A DNA stretch of 64,000 nucleotides. It comes from Macrostomum hystrix. Its lineage: Eukaryota; Platyhelminthes; Macrostomidae. Below are positions 9,777-22,888 of this stretch, piece after piece. The stretch is taken from positions 7,348,501 through 7,412,500 of the forward strand of contig CATNEN010000025.1 of assembly GCA_950097015.1 (NCBI GenBank), given 5' to 3'. The notes beneath the pieces are model-generated. The model was not told the DNA's origin and searched no databases. It saw nothing but the letters and a program-made list of their open reading frames with translations. Within the stretch, counting starts at the first letter, position 1. Every line of letters begins with the position of its first letter. A program made the position numbers and the translations under genes.

Positions 9777-12700
9777 CTAAACCGCCCCTGTTGAACCGCC
9801 ACCGTCGGTAGCTTCGTAACCGCCAGCCGAGCTTTCACTCTCCTGCACCCCAGTTTCGTCTATGGCCGAACCAAACTCCAAGTCGGGCGAGCGCAGCAGG
9901 TCCTCCGGCCGGAGGCGGGGCAGCTCGACCTGCTCCGGATGCAGCCAAGGCTTCCAGTTGGGGCGGTTCTTGGCCTTCCAGGCCTCGTACTTCAGTGCCG
10001 CTTTGTGCAGGCCGCGAGCAACCCGCGGTGCCACCATAGTGGAAGCCTTGTTCACCACCCAGGTGGGTAGTTTGCCTTTTTTAAAGGAAACACGGCAACA
10101 CTTGAAAGACTAAATAAGAAAACTTTAATACGAGTTGGGGCGGTTAGTTACTCGTAGTTACTCCTAATGCTAGAAAAACACAAGAGATAGTAGCTCAGGG
10201 GCTAATCCGTCCCTGACAATTTTTGTACTGCACCCGAACGGAACAACGCATGCGCACGAAACTCAAGAACACGGGCCAATTTTTTGTTGCGCATCTTCTG
10301 AAACAAAAAACAAGTCACCAGCTCTTCAGACCGTCGAGATATTCAATGGTTCTGGCCGAAGGTCCGATTATTCTCATAAGCGCTAGTGTATTTCATACAC
10401 CCCTATACACGAATTAGCACTGGGCCTCAGTGCGGCCTTGCCAGGCCTTCAAAATTTATCAGCATGTCACCCGAATGTGCCTGCATCATCTCCGTCTTCG
10501 GTGGTCACCTACCTTTATCTAGACGGACTGCTGGACCTTCAAGGGCTACAACAGGTGGAACTAGGTCACTATGGACAGCCTGACGCGAATTTCACGAATT
10601 TGACTGATCAGGCCAAAATATTAGGCGCAGCTCAACCACAGGACACCATCGCCTAGTCTGTCAACCAATCAGTCACCACCCAACGCTGTTAGCATTCAGA
10701 AGACGCGCGTGAGAAATCCCCCCCTCTTGGTATAAAAACGGGCAGAAAAATGGCTTTGTAGTCCTACTGTTAATTCTGAACTCGGGTTTTCTAACAGATT
10801 CGGTCGGCTTAAATGTAGCTAAATGAGCAATGTCTGAGAAATGTTTTTCTCTGAATAGTAGAGCAGATGATTGGGTGGGCGGTGTACTTTTGAACATTTC
10901 ATAAATTATCAATTCGACAGATGGTGTCTGATTACATACCATAATTAGACTGCAAAATAAAATAATTGTAATTGAGATAAGGGATAAATCTCCAGGGCTT
11001 TGTCTCCCAAAAAAATTGTTTTCCAAAAGCAACGCAAGCTTGCATGCACATCTGGTCCGTGTGTAGAGTCCGCATTTATGAACAATATGACAAGGGCCAA
11101 TGCTATCAAGCAGGTAAATAAATCAAACAAAGACACACTGGGTCTGTGACGACTGACAGTCAGTTAAAGACTAAACATCTTATAAGCTGTGTTCCCAACT
11201 AACGAACCAGACAGTTTGACATTTGACAGCTTGCACTTGCCAGCAATACTTCAGGCTTTCGCATTGCTTTTTGTTCCAAAGCAGACACACACTATTCAAC
11301 AAGGAATGAAAGACTGGATCGGCCGGCATTTCGAACCCTCACACCCTCATCTGTAGCGTGTCTCATCTCTCCCGTCTTATCTCTTCCCTGTCTTATCTCT
11401 CCCGTCTTATCTCTTCCCTGTCTTATCTCTCCCGAGTCTTTATCTCTCCCGAGTCTTTATCTCTCCCGAGTCTTTATCTCTCCCGTGACTTATCTCTCCC
11501 GTGACTTATCTCTCCCGTGACTTATCTCTCCCGTGACTTATCTCTCCCGTGACTTATCTCTCCCGTGACTTATCTCTCCCGTGACTTATCTCTCCCGTGA
11601 CTTATCTCTCCAGTGACTTATCTCTCCCGTGACTTATCTCTCCCGTGACTTATCTCTCCCGTGACTTATCTCTCCCGTGACTTATCTCTCCCGTGACTTA
11701 TCTCTCCCGTGACTTATCTCTCCCGTGACTTATCTCTCCCGTGACTTATCTCTCCCGTGACTTATCTCTCCCGTGACTTATCTCTCCCGTGACTTATCTC
11801 TCCCGTGACTTATCTCTCCCGTGACTTATCTCTCCCGTGACTTATCTCTCCCGTGACTTATCTCTCCCGTGACTTATCTCTCCCGTGACTTATCTCTCCC
11901 GTGACTTATCTCTCCAGTGACTTATCTCTCCAGTGACTTATCTCTCCCGTGACTTATCTCTCCCGTGACTTATCTCTCCCGTGACTTATCTCTCCCCTGT
12001 CTCACTCTCCCCTGTCTCATCTCTCCCGTGTCCTATCTGTTCAATGTCGATCTGACCGCTCCAGACAAAGTGTTGTTTGGATTCTCTCTTTAATATGATA
12101 CGCTTGTATAAAATTATACGCTTGTATCTGACCCATATCTATACCACGATTAAATTGCATATATTAGAACTTCGTTAATTAAAATCTAAAAATAGGAAAT
12201 AACTAGATTTTACAGAGGAACTCGAGAGAAACAGAGAGCTCAATTTGAGCACGCTTTGATTGTTTGTTAGCTAGACAAATTTATAAATACTAAATAAGTA
12301 ACTTTAAAACGAATTTTTTCAAAGCAACCAGATTAAAGGATGTCTCAGTTTAAAAAATATCCCAACAAAGTCCCTAATTTAGATAGGAATCCCGATTCTG
12401 TGAATCCCCAGCTCTCCTATATGCACTATCCAAACGTTTTTAATAGGCTGATTTTGGCTAGGTCTTAGTCAGTGTGATCTGCTTGAAGCTTCAAGAAAAA
12501 AAAACTTTTTTTTGGATTAAAAAAACTAGTTTATTGTGGGATTTGAACTAATTGTGACAGAACTAATTGCCTCAGAACTTACCCCTGGGATCGCATTGGG
12601 CCACGTAGGTGAGTTGGCATGATGTCGGACCGGTGCAGAAAAGCCAATAGCCAGTGATGAAAGAGATGCCGCGAATAAATCCCTTGCGAGGCGGCATTGC

Positions 12701-15700
12701 CTGTTAAAATAAGCCGGGTCAGTATTTCGCTTATAAGGACACAACTTTGGTCTTATAACTTAGTTACAGGCTTCCATTGTGCGTCATGTCCCCAAAAACA
12801 AGAATAGAAAAAAAATGTAAGAATACTAAATAATTAAACTCTTCTGTATTCCATTTTTTGTTAAGAATAGCTGCAATAGAAGACAAAGAGAAACAATTAA
12901 ATGTGCCACAAAACCGAAGCCATAAATGCTGAATTCTCTTCGCTTCTGTTCCCCCTTGCGATGCAAACTGACAATCATCCTGGGCAAGAAAATTTGTGGG
13001 CAAGAAAATTTGCACAAGGAACTATTTGAGGTGAAAAAAGCTGGGTGCAAAGAAATGATAGAGGAAATCCATTTTCCCATTTTTTAGAATTCGCGAGGGG
13101 GATCAGCAGAAATCAGACCCTGCTTTTAGATCCCTCCCGGGCGATGAGTCACGCATTGGGAAGAAAGGGAAAACTTCCATTTCGCAACAGAGAGTAAAAC
13201 AGGACAGCTTGGGACCAAAGTTGTGGTTCCAGTTTGGCACGCATTTTTTTCTAAGAAAGCTGCCTCACAAAGAAAAAAGTCACCAAAACACAAATTGAAG
13301 CAAACGAGTTGCCTTTTTCATCCCGAAAGATTGCTAAAAAATGGAATACAAAAGTTATAAATGTTTATTTAATAACATATTTCCAAGATATCACATATTT
13401 CTAAGAAGTCACATATTTCTTAGAAATCACATATTTTCTTAGAAATCACATATTTTCCTAGAAATCATATATTTTCCTAGAAATCACATATTTTCCTAGA
13501 AATCATATATTTTCCTAGAAATCACATATTTTCCTAGAAATCATATATTTTCCTAGAAATCACACATTTTTAGAGAACACATATTTCCCAGAAGTCCTAG
13601 AAACAACATACTTAATAGAAATCACATATTTCCTGAAAGTCTGTTTTTAACATATCTTGTCAACAAATTTATATATGTACTTTCTCTTTTTATTAACTTT
13701 ATTTACTGCTACACCTTCAATTCCTCAATGAGCCACGGCACATGCCACTAGAGAAAGAGTTAAACAAAGAATAGGAAACAAATTTGGCTTAGGTACTAAT
13801 GAGGATTGTGGGAAATTGGACAAACAAGGGGGCTCAGAATCCAAATCCGGTGTCTGGCCTGTGTGCCCAAATCCAAAAAGAAAGGCTTTCTATTAAAAGA
13901 AAAAAGAATGGCAGAAACATCAATCAATGACTAAAAGAGGAATTTTAAACAGTAGGCGGCAAAACATGTGACTAGATTTATTCGCCGCACAATAGCCGCC
14001 GCTAATACCTTCATTTAATCCTCAGTTTCATTTAGGCCTTCAAAATAATGAAAGAGGAGGGCCTCCAATATCGAGGGCTGGCCCCGATGCTATTGGGACG
14101 GTGGGACTTTTTTCCCCATCAACGACAGTCTCTTAATTACTATTTTCGACACACTCTGTCTGTCTGTCTCGCTTTTTTATGAAAGCTGAAATCAGAGTCT
14201 GCAAAAAATGTCATCATTAGCTATCATATTGGGACAACGGGAGAAAAGGAGACAGAGGGGAGATGCCGGAGGTAGATAGCTGGGGGAGGCGAAGAGGGCA
14301 GTTGGAGACAAGCGGGGGGAGATGGTGGTTGGGAAGATAAGGTAACGGAACGCAAAGGCTGCTAGCCAAAGCTGAGCGCGGGTGGCCGCCGATGAAGCAG
14401 GTGGATTCTGAACTGGGGCTGGGAGGAATGATTGCTACGAAAATCGAGAGAGAGTCCTAATGACTCCGGATATTTGAGCTCAGATTGGAGTACGCCATTC
14501 AATGCGAGACTAGAGATGGTCTGTAGATTTTGCCGCCTCGGCAACTATTAGCTACTAGAAGAAACGAACAATAGCAACAATTTTTGCCGGCCTGTCTAAA
14601 GTGCAACTGGTCGCAATGGTTAGGGGGAGAGTGGCAGAGCGGTCTAACGCGTTGGCCTCGCGCACCAAGGTCCCTGAGCTCGATTCCGCGGCGAGGCCAT
14701 ATAAATTTGTCCTAGATTTGGGGGCTTGTCGTGCAATTTACATCCTTGAGGGCCAAACCTCCAAGGCACAGTGAGAGTGTACACTGCCTGACGATAAGAA
14801 AGTCAGGGCGGATGTACACACCCTATGTCTGCGTACGGTATCGGTGTACGTGTGTTCAGGAGTCAGAGAAACGGGCAGAGTCGCCTCCTCGCTGGCAGCA
14901 GGTCTAGTGTCACGCAATGATGTGGCATTGCCGCATGGATTTTAATGAAGGATTTACGTAAGATGCAAAACGGTTACGAACTTGCAAACGAATTCAGGCA
15001 AAGGTTAAGCTTCTAAACAAAATTAGTCTGTCAACTCTGTGACATGTCTATATACTCAAGAGAAGACAGCACTGGGACAAGACAGCAACTGCAGGAACTT
15101 ATTTCCTGCTCGCACTCGAGCTCGCAAACACAGCCAAATTTTAAGCATTATTAGACAGTCAATAAACCAGAAGAATAGATATTGATCTAAGATACGTTAA
15201 AAAGAACTCACCCGGTGAAATACAGAATGATTGATAATGATGCACTCCACCTCGCTAGCTGTCCAGGATCTCTGGATGACCAAGTCGCGGTTTTTTAATG
15301 GCGGCAGACTGCGAACTGAGGGGGTCGGAGAGAGCTTGGTGTTTGTTCTTGTCTAGCTTGTTTCGCTCATTTCATCTGGTGTACAGAGTCTAAATATAAT
15401 CTATTCCCCACTGCGGCTGTAACTGGCTGAGCATCGGCATTCTGATTCTCTGCACCCTCGACTCGTTTGATTGGCTGAGCATCGGCATTCTGATTCTCTG
15501 CACCCTCGACTCGTTTGATTGGCTGAGCATCGGCATTCTGATTCTCTGCACCCTCGACTCGTTTGATTGGCTGAGCATCGGCATTCTGATTCTCTGCACC
15601 CTCGACTCGTTTGATTGGCTGAGCATCGGCATTCTGATTCTCTGCACCCTCGACTCGTTTGATTGGCTGAGCATCGGCATTCTGATTCTCTGCACCCTCG

Positions 15701-17676
15701 ACTCGTTTGATTGGCTGAGCATCGGCATTCTGATTCTCTGCACCCTTGACTCGTTTGATTGGCTGAGCATCGGCATTCTGATTCTCTGCACCCTCGACTC
15801 GTTTGATTGGCTGAGCATCGGCATTCTGATTCTCTGCACCCTCGACTCGTTTGATTGGCTGAGCATCGGCATTCTGATTCTCTGCACCCTCGACTCGTTT
15901 GATTGGCTGAGCATCGGCATTCTGATTCTCTGCACCCTCGACTCGTTTGATTGGCTGAGCATCGGCATTCTGATTTTCACATTCGACTTTTTTATTAGCT
16001 GAGCATCCGTATTTTAATTCTCTCCACCCTCTACTCATTTTTCTTTATCTGAGCATAAGTTATGATTTTCACTCTCGACGCATTTGATTCGCTGACAAAA
16101 CGTTTGTTTGTTTTACTTACATAATTTTTTATCTGATTTGTCCAATTTTATTCACGTATCTTTGCATTTGTTTTGTACACATCTTTTGATATCAAGTTTT
16201 CATAGAATCTTTCATTGCTTTTAGGTCTACCTTGCCTAATTACTCTAAATTTATGTGATAACCCTAAAGTCTAATTCCAACCATAAAGACTGGTTTTATC
16301 CCCGTCTAACAGTGTTTGCGCCATCCGCATCTCACTTACTGGCATAGTAGCCAATATCATTATTGGCATCAATCTGGCAGATGTCGTGGCCCTCCACCAT
16401 GCAGCGGTCCCAGAGTCTTCGGTAATCCGGATCGTGCAGTACGTCATAAACCAGCTGCATTGGCACGTCCTTGAATTCGTATTGGACCTGTCAGGTAAGA
16501 GGCGTCTGGGTGTTAAGCAATAACCAGCACAACAGAATGTCAAGACATGGAAATAATTAATGGCTTTCGCTCCATTAATTATTCGAAAACGAGGATGCCT
16601 TTCTTCACCAAAGAGAGGCTAAATCACCTCGGACCAAACCCATCCATGGACGACGTTTGCAGATCCGAGAACATCACACGGCTCGTCCGGTTCCTAAGGG
16701 CTACCAGACGAGCATCTTTCTTCCCTAGCGAAGAGCAAGCTGCAGGAAGGACCGGCCACGGACCTCCCTGACTGGCCCCGCGCCATCGGCCGATTGCGGA
16801 TCTTTCAGGGATTAGCGGAATGGGCGACCCCCGCCTCCCCGCTGTGTCCATCGGACCGCCCTGCAGATAAGTCAAGTAAGTCAAGTGTCAAAAGTAGCAC
16901 CTGATTAGCAAAGCACTTACTTAAAAAAAACCTAAATGCAGTTAGCTATTAAGTTAAATTGCTTGCTCAAGAAAGAGAATAACATGCCTGATTCCGCTAA
17001 TTAGTTTGTGTTTAAAGCACCGCCAATATTCGAAATTTTATTAGTTTCTCTCCAGACGGAGGGAAATATGAAGTGCGGAGAAATATTAGATTGATTAGAA
17101 GTAAAATGCTTTTGTCGACATCAATTTGTTAAAAAGTGTGCTCAGACGCGCCCTAGGGGTATCAATACCCAATTAAGAACCGAAAGAGGACACAAGGTTG
17201 CTAATCCTTCAATTAGGCCTATATTTTTGCATTCACATTCGCCAGTAAGGAATATAATAGTGTTTCAAAAACAACTGGCGAGATTATGCACGAACCTAAC
17301 AAGTGTTAAAACGGAAATAATGTAAAATCTGCAAAAAAAACTTTCCAGTTTGTATTAAAAAATATTGTCTAGTTTTATTATATCTACTTACAGTAGCAAC
17401 TGCGGATTATGCCTCTAGTAAAAAATGAAAGCGAATTTTATTCAAATGTGTGCTCACTAACTATTTTAATTTTGTTCTCAGAATGCAAGCAAGCACACTG
17501 CAACCAACCTTCATCATCTTGATGTCAGTCTGCTCTGTGGATTTGCTGAACACCTCGGTTGTGCCATTGGAATAGTCCAGCCTCCAGCCATCAAGGCTTG
17601 TACACAGTAGTTTAAAAGTCATGAAGTCATTGTTTGTAGCTGGGCGAACTTCACCAACCTCAAAGAAGTCTGGCAT
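9777..17676 (-). CDS. STARD10: STARD10-like START-domain phospholipid transfer protein, five exons
   Basis: Cytosolic lipid carrier of the STARD10/PCTP group, expected to shuttle phosphatidylcholine or phosphatidylethanolamine between membranes. Exons: 17509-17676, 16340-16487, 15212-15315, 12583-12700, 9777-10075. All junctions are GT-AG with phases 0, 1, 0, 1, and the total of 837 nt encodes 278 aa (human STARD10 is 291). ATG 17676 has a strong context (TCCACCATGC). Landmarks match STARD10 along the whole length: [14 protein letters not shown] (about 70-83), [48 protein letters not shown] (ending near 189), and KPWLHPEQ (221-228), followed by an acidic Ser/Gly-rich tail. The START fold runs from about 15 to 225. 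Introns 2-4 carry tandem arrays, intron 3 also a tRNA-like element, and intron 1 a retroelement-like fragment. Family secure; exon ends inferred from sequence. Confidence 0.92.
10076..11340. other. STARD10-like intron 4, unique part
   Basis: Intronic sequence. It holds a plus-strand promoter-like stretch near 10660-10740 (separate entry) and short open frames without a recognised family. Confidence 0.5.
10662..10742 (+). promoter_or_regulatory. Possible plus-strand promoter (CCAAT and TATA)
   Basis: CAACCAATCAG at about 10663 is followed about 65 bp later by GGTATAAAAACGGGC. The spacing is as in animal core promoters, but no downstream gene is evident. It could be a remnant of a mobile element or chance. 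Confidence 0.25.
11345..12020. repeat. 16-bp minisatellite (TCTCCCGTG family), about 41 units
   Basis: Unit GTGACTTATCTCTCCC, very homogeneous from 11480 to 11990, with flanking variants GTCTTATCTCTCCC and GAGTCTTTATCTCTCCC. It lies in STARD10-like intron 4. The same family recurs at 21730-22490 and, inverted, at 43905-44290. Confidence 0.95.
12021..12582. other. STARD10-like intron 4, unique part near the donor
   Basis: AT-rich intronic sequence with no recognised feature. Confidence 0.4.
12701..13374. other. STARD10-like intron 3, unique part
   Basis: AT-rich intronic sequence; no recognised gene or element. Confidence 0.4.
13375..13640. repeat. 19-bp minisatellite, about 13 units
   Basis: Unit TAGAAATCACATATTTTCC with diverged edges, inside STARD10-like intron 3. 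Confidence 0.9.
13641..14625. other. STARD10-like intron 3, unique part
   Basis: Unique sequence including a purine-rich stretch near 14230-14340; no gene recognised. Confidence 0.4.
14626..14945 (+). mobile_element. Second tRNA-derived, SINE-like element
   Basis: A-box match TGGCAGAGCGG at about 14631 and a B-box-like GAGCTCGATTCC at about 14678 resemble a Leu/Ser-type tRNA. The 5' and 3' ends do not form an acceptor stem, so this is not an intact tRNA. About 250 bp of unique body follows. Only one copy is in the window, so mobility is inferred from the tRNA-like head alone. Confidence 0.5.
15405..15985. repeat. 48-bp minisatellite, about 12 near-identical units
   Basis: Unit of 48 bp starting CTGATTCTCTGCACCCTCGA; only one internal base change is visible between core copies. 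Two minus-strand frames stay open (16-residue period) because the unit is a multiple of three without stops. It lies in STARD10-like intron 2. Each unit holds CAGCCAATCA on the minus strand, matching the CCAAT/NF-Y motif. Confidence 0.95.
16547..16890 (+). mobile_element. Possible 3' end of a non-LTR retrotransposon
   Basis: Inside STARD10-like intron 1. A plus-strand frame reads [19 protein letters not shown] then [13 protein letters not shown] and stops near 16770. This style of ending (short Leu/Gly helix, then RFLRAT) resembles the C-termini of some retroelement polyproteins. The stretch ends in a short repeat (AAGTCAAGTAAGTCAAGT), as many non-LTR elements do. No reverse-transcriptase core is present. 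The family call is from memory of the pattern and is weak. Confidence 0.35.
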
Positions 17677-20600
17677 GGTGGACAGATCTTTGGATGGCTA
17701 TGGCTAGACCCTTACTGCTTGTCTTGCCAATGATTGAAGACTCAATAGCTAGTACTTTAATTAGTCGAAATTCAAGTACTGCAATTTTTAGGATAGTAAC
17801 CAAAGAGCAAAAATAATCTTGAATTGTTGATATAGATATAACTCTGATTTTATGAAATCAAATAAAAAATGATTTGATTGAGCATATAATTGCACTTCTA
17901 ATGCATCAATAGTGAAAAAACAAGATGTCCTTTAAACTTCTGTACATTAATACCATTTTTATCCAATATGTATTTTTTAACTTATAGTTACCTAATATTT
18001 GTATTTCAGTTACAAAATGGATAACATCAATTTCACAGAGACCATGTAATGCATCAAGTTAATCAGGTTATCAATTTATGTTTATTAACCTGCAAAGTTT
18101 AATAAGTGTGTATATATATATGAAAATTTTGTGCTTATGTGCATAATTGTTGTTATAAAGAAATAAAAATAGCACTACAATGGCATTTAATAACCCATTG
18201 AATTCTAAGCACAAAAATATATGTTGTCCTAACACACATTTAGTCATTTTGCTAATGAAAAGTCAATAGAAGTTTTAACTAAGCTAGGCATTAAGCTACC
18301 ACTTTCTATGGAATGTCTTCCTTATCATAGGATGATTGCACTTTGGGCAAATAGGAAATATGGGTTTTTTAAGAAAATTTTTGTTGGGTGTTTTGTTGGG
18401 ATAATGTTGGGATTAGTAGGATTAAACTTCAAGAGTCTAGAGAACCTATTGAAGATTATTCATATATATAATTGGATGGCCTTTTGCCTAAAGGCTTTTG
18501 CAGGGACCCTAATACATATAGCACACTAAGTGGGACATGTTAATTGTTGGTTTTTTGGGTCAGGTAAATTAGGTATGAATAATAAATAGGATTATATTTT
18601 AATAGAGACCTATTGAACATTATTACCATTTATTACAGGGTGAGACTAACTGCCTAAGGACTTTTTTAGGCATCCAAATATATCTGAATCAGTCATGATG
18701 AAAATGATGACTAATGACAGCAACAATTACATTCTTGTAATAAAGCTCTTATTGTCAATAAAAGAAGAAAAAACAAGACAAGTTTGAATTTTCTTATTCA
18801 TAAAAACAAAAAGTGAACTTGTACTAATTACTTTACATATGCCCTTTTTAATTGCAGCCTATATACAAGCTACAAACTTATAGTCAGTTAGTCAGTCAAC
18901 AGCCCACTGTCTTCAAGTTGGTCATAGACCTACTAGAAGACAGTGTGAAGTTTTAAGTCAATTGGAAAACCTGGAGCATTTTATAAGATTAAAGTTTAAG
19001 AAGCCCAATAAATGACTTGAATGAAAACATTATAGTGATAATTAGTACTATTTTTTAAACATAAATAGTTAATGCCAATGCATTCAGCCTCTACGATATT
19101 TAGAATTAAAATAAAAACTTCATAATCGTTTTAATGCGCGAGGTAAACCTTAATACATGGGCCTGTTTAAAAAAACACTAAAAGCAGACGAGAAGTTGTT
19201 CATCAGTCTATTTATACGATTGGTCACTCGACATTTTAAGCACTGCTTATAAGCCTCAAAAAGAGTGCCGAAAGAAAGCAGAGTTTATATGAAGGAACAA
19301 AAATATATACTTTTGTTTTACGCATTCTTTCGGTGTATCTTTCAATTTCGTTCTGTTATTTGAAAGTAACGAATTGAAAAATTAGTTTGCAAGTGAGTAA
19401 ATAGCTAAAGTTTGTAACAACTATTTCAGGATATGTAAGCATTAACCTGTAAAGTATTTTAGTCTGCTAGCTTTTACCACATAGTGAACAGTATTTTATT
19501 ACATTTGTTACTCGACATTGTTAGGCCTATAGATTTCGCTGTTAATAAATGTTTACTTTATTAATTTGTTTGTAGTGACCTTAATTCGCGAAACTTCTGT
19601 ACTATAATAAATTGACCTTCGAGAACATTCTATACCTTGAATAGAACTGTACGAAAACATTCATTTCTAATAAATTCTTCGATATAGTACAAATTAAACT
19701 ACGCCATTTTTCTCAGAATATTCTTTTAGTACAAAAAATGTATAATTCACCATAAATTATTGTATATCTAACACAAACGCCTCATGCGCTTGTATCTAAT
19801 AATAAATAGCCTAATAAAATTAGTTTTACCGTACAGTATATTTCTAGAAACTTCCGGAAACTAAAAAATACACTATAAATATACTGCACCCGATTCAGCA
19901 ATATTCAAACCTTTCTGATCTCATACGAGACTCAACAAACAATACAAAAAACCACCGCCTAGCTCTTGATTACTCGTGACCACAAAACCGCTACAAGTTT
20001 TTGCTTTCCTCCAAGGAAGAATAATAACGCAATTTAATAATAATGGCTAATGACATCCATGTTTTTTAGTCAAGACCTTAGAAAACTGTTTTTAGAAGCC
20101 GAAAGTCATATTTAAGTATATTCAAAGTTGCCTCAATTGAAATTACTTCTTTGTCCCATTCTGGATTGAAATTTATTTATAGATGCTAATCCATTTCGAT
20201 CAGCTATAAGTCCATAAGTATACATATTAGAGTTGTTTTTATCAAAGACGTCTATTCTAAACGAATATTTGTGTCTGAAACACTTGTTCCACGGCACGTC
20301 GTGTAACCATAATGAGGTTTTCATAGAAAGTAAAGCAAAAGCGTATGTGTATTTGCTGTATTTTGAGAGACAAAAATAAACAATGAAAATCAATTAAATA
20401 TCAGGCCCACTTGTGCTACATTCAATTCAAAGTAATTTGAAATATATACCAATAACGCCTGATGATAAAACACGGCAGATCTATTTTTATTAATCCAACA
20501 CTGGAAATAGTTTAAGGTACTCGTAAGACAATGATTCGAAAAATAACCGCTGATGAAATGCGTTGCGGCCAATAAAATTCATAGGAAACACCTGGTCAAA

Positions 20601-21730
20601 ATCTATATTCATTAAAAGACAATTATAATGAAATTGCTAATACGTGCATTTGAATACATTTATATATCACATGATACAAGCAATAGCATATTATCTCTTA
20701 ATTGTGTTTGTGGTTAAAAAAGGAACTGGAAATGCCGTGAAGAACTAGCTGTTAGTATACATTTATATATAGACAGAAAATTTCAGCATGATTTTTTAAT
20801 GTTAGGACTTAACAGACAGTATTTCAAGTTAGATTTGAAAAGGATCCTCAGAGAGATAAAAAGACATGAAATTGTAAAGAAAACGAATTTATGTAAGTTA
20901 GTTTTAATGAAGGAAAGATCGTAACCAAGATTTCAACATTTCACAATGCAGAACGTTACGTCACGATGTAATGTTGTGTGTTCAATGTGTTTTTGCATAC
21001 AAATAATGCGATGATGACAAAACTTACGTGCCTATATGTTTTGTAAATATTTATCATGACTTCACAAAAACATTTGCATTGCTTATAGCGCACGTGCGCA
21101 CTGGTTACAGGTTTATAAATCACACAGACAAAGCTATAGATAATTCAGTACCACGAGGCCTATTTGCTGTAAAAAACAATTGTTGAAGGCCGTACGTCAA
21201 GGCCGACTGGCAGTTGACTTTCCAGTTTTGTCCTCCTCAGCCAACCTGCGCTGCTTGTCTGTAATGCGAGTGGGCTGTTGCTATGCGGTTGCCATGTCAT
21301 TCTGTATTCAATCCGCGAATATGCGTGCAGTCATTTTCATGTGCCATTGTTGGCTTCAACACAAACTTGTCTTCATTCACGTCGAAAATGATTATTTTTC
21401 TCCCAATCACGCCCTTTGGTAGAATGGAAAGATGCCGCGAGAATGAAGATAAAATTGACAGGTGATTGTCAATCAGCAAGACACCGCTGATATCCGAGGT
21501 TAAGAACACAATGAGCCGATCAATTGAATGATTTTTTTTTGCATTCGTGTTTCAGGAAATTTTAATGATGATTGAGAAATTGAGAGCGAAAAGTAGGCGG
21601 CGACAAGGACCACTGCAGAAGTGGACAGAAAACAAAGTTTTCTAGAAAAAGTTTGCGAGTTTGTTTCTGCTGAAGAGAGACTAATAGGAAAATATTAACA
21701 TTTTCTGCGAAAATTCTCATTAACATCTCT
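17677..21730. other. AT-rich intergenic region, no gene seen
   Basis: About 4 kb of AT-rich DNA with only short open frames that lack the GC-rich codon use of the genes here. The second exon of the membrane-protein gene at 22889-23351 should lie in this direction, but I could not identify it. Confidence 0.5.
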
Positions 21731-22490
21731 CCTCGGTCTCATCTCCCGTGTCTCACCTCTCCCGTGTCTTATCCCTCCGATGCTCATCCCTCCCGTGTCT
21801 TATCTCTCCCGTGTCTTATCTCTCCCGTGTCTCATCTCCCGTGTCTCACCTCTCCCGTGTCTTATCCCTACGATGCTCATCCCTCCCGTGACTTATCTCT
21901 CCTCTCTCCTCTCTTATCTCTTATCTCTCCCGTGTCTCATCTCTCCCGTGTCTCATCTCTCCCGTGTCTCATCTCTCCCGTGTCTCATCTCTCCCGTGTC
22001 TCATCTCTCCCGTGTCTCATCTCTCCCGTGTCTCATCTCTCCCGTGTCTCATCTCTCCCGTGTCTCATCTCTCCCGTGTCTCATCTCTCCCGTGTCTCAT
22101 CTCTCCCGTGTCTCATCTCTCCTGTGTCTCATCTCTCCCGTGTCTCATCTCTCCCGTGTCTCATCTCTCCTGTGTCTCATCTCTCCCGTGTCTCATCTCT
22201 CCCGTGTCTCATCTCTCCCGTGTCTCATCTCTCCCGTGTCTCATCTCTCCCGTGTCTCATCTCTCCCGTGTCTCATCTCTCCTGTGTCTCATCTCTCCCG
22301 TGTCTCATCTCTCCCGTGTCTCATCTCTCCCGTGTCTCATCTCTCCCGTGTCTCATCTCTCCCGTGTCTCATCTCTCCCGTGTCTCATCTCTCCCGTGTC
22401 TCATCTCTCCCGTGTCTCATCTCTCCTGTGTCATATCTCTTGTGTCTCATCTCTCGGTCACCTCTTCTCTGTCTCATCTCTCCCCTATCT
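21730..22490. repeat. 16-bp minisatellite (TCTCCCGTG family), about 45 units
   Basis: Unit GTGTCTCATCTCTCCC, nearly perfect from 21940 to 22430, with TCTCCTGTG variants. It is open in all three plus frames (16-residue period), which is a property of the unit and not evidence of a protein. It lies downstream of the membrane-protein exon, probably in its intron 1. Confidence 0.95.
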
Positions 22491-22888
22491 CATATTTCTG
22501 CATTCAATGCGGCCTGCTGTCGTCTTTTAAGTTCTCACTTTGGCCCGCTAGCTAATAATTTGCTGACCCTTGAATTATAGGTCGTGTGAAGAAAAAAGTA
22601 TCAAGATGAACTTTTCTGAAATAAAGCTTCGTAAAATTCGTAAGAGTAAAATTCATTTCGATTTTGTATTGGTGGTTTTTGTCACCAGACATCGTTGAAT
22701 ATCTCGACGATGCCGATGTTTTATGTTTCTGGAAGTTGTTTCATCGGATAAAGCGGAAAATTTGGAGCCCGTGTTCTGGATTTTCATTGCGATTGTTTGA
22801 ATATTTAAGGAGATACAGAAAATAATGTGGGTATACTTCCGTGGTCTTTCTACTGTTAATTGGGGAGGCCTGGAACGGTGGCACTCAC

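Noticed and set aside
20133-20393. AT-rich minus-strand frame of 86 codons
   Set aside because: Base composition unlike the other exons and no family match; kept out despite a long stretch without stops.
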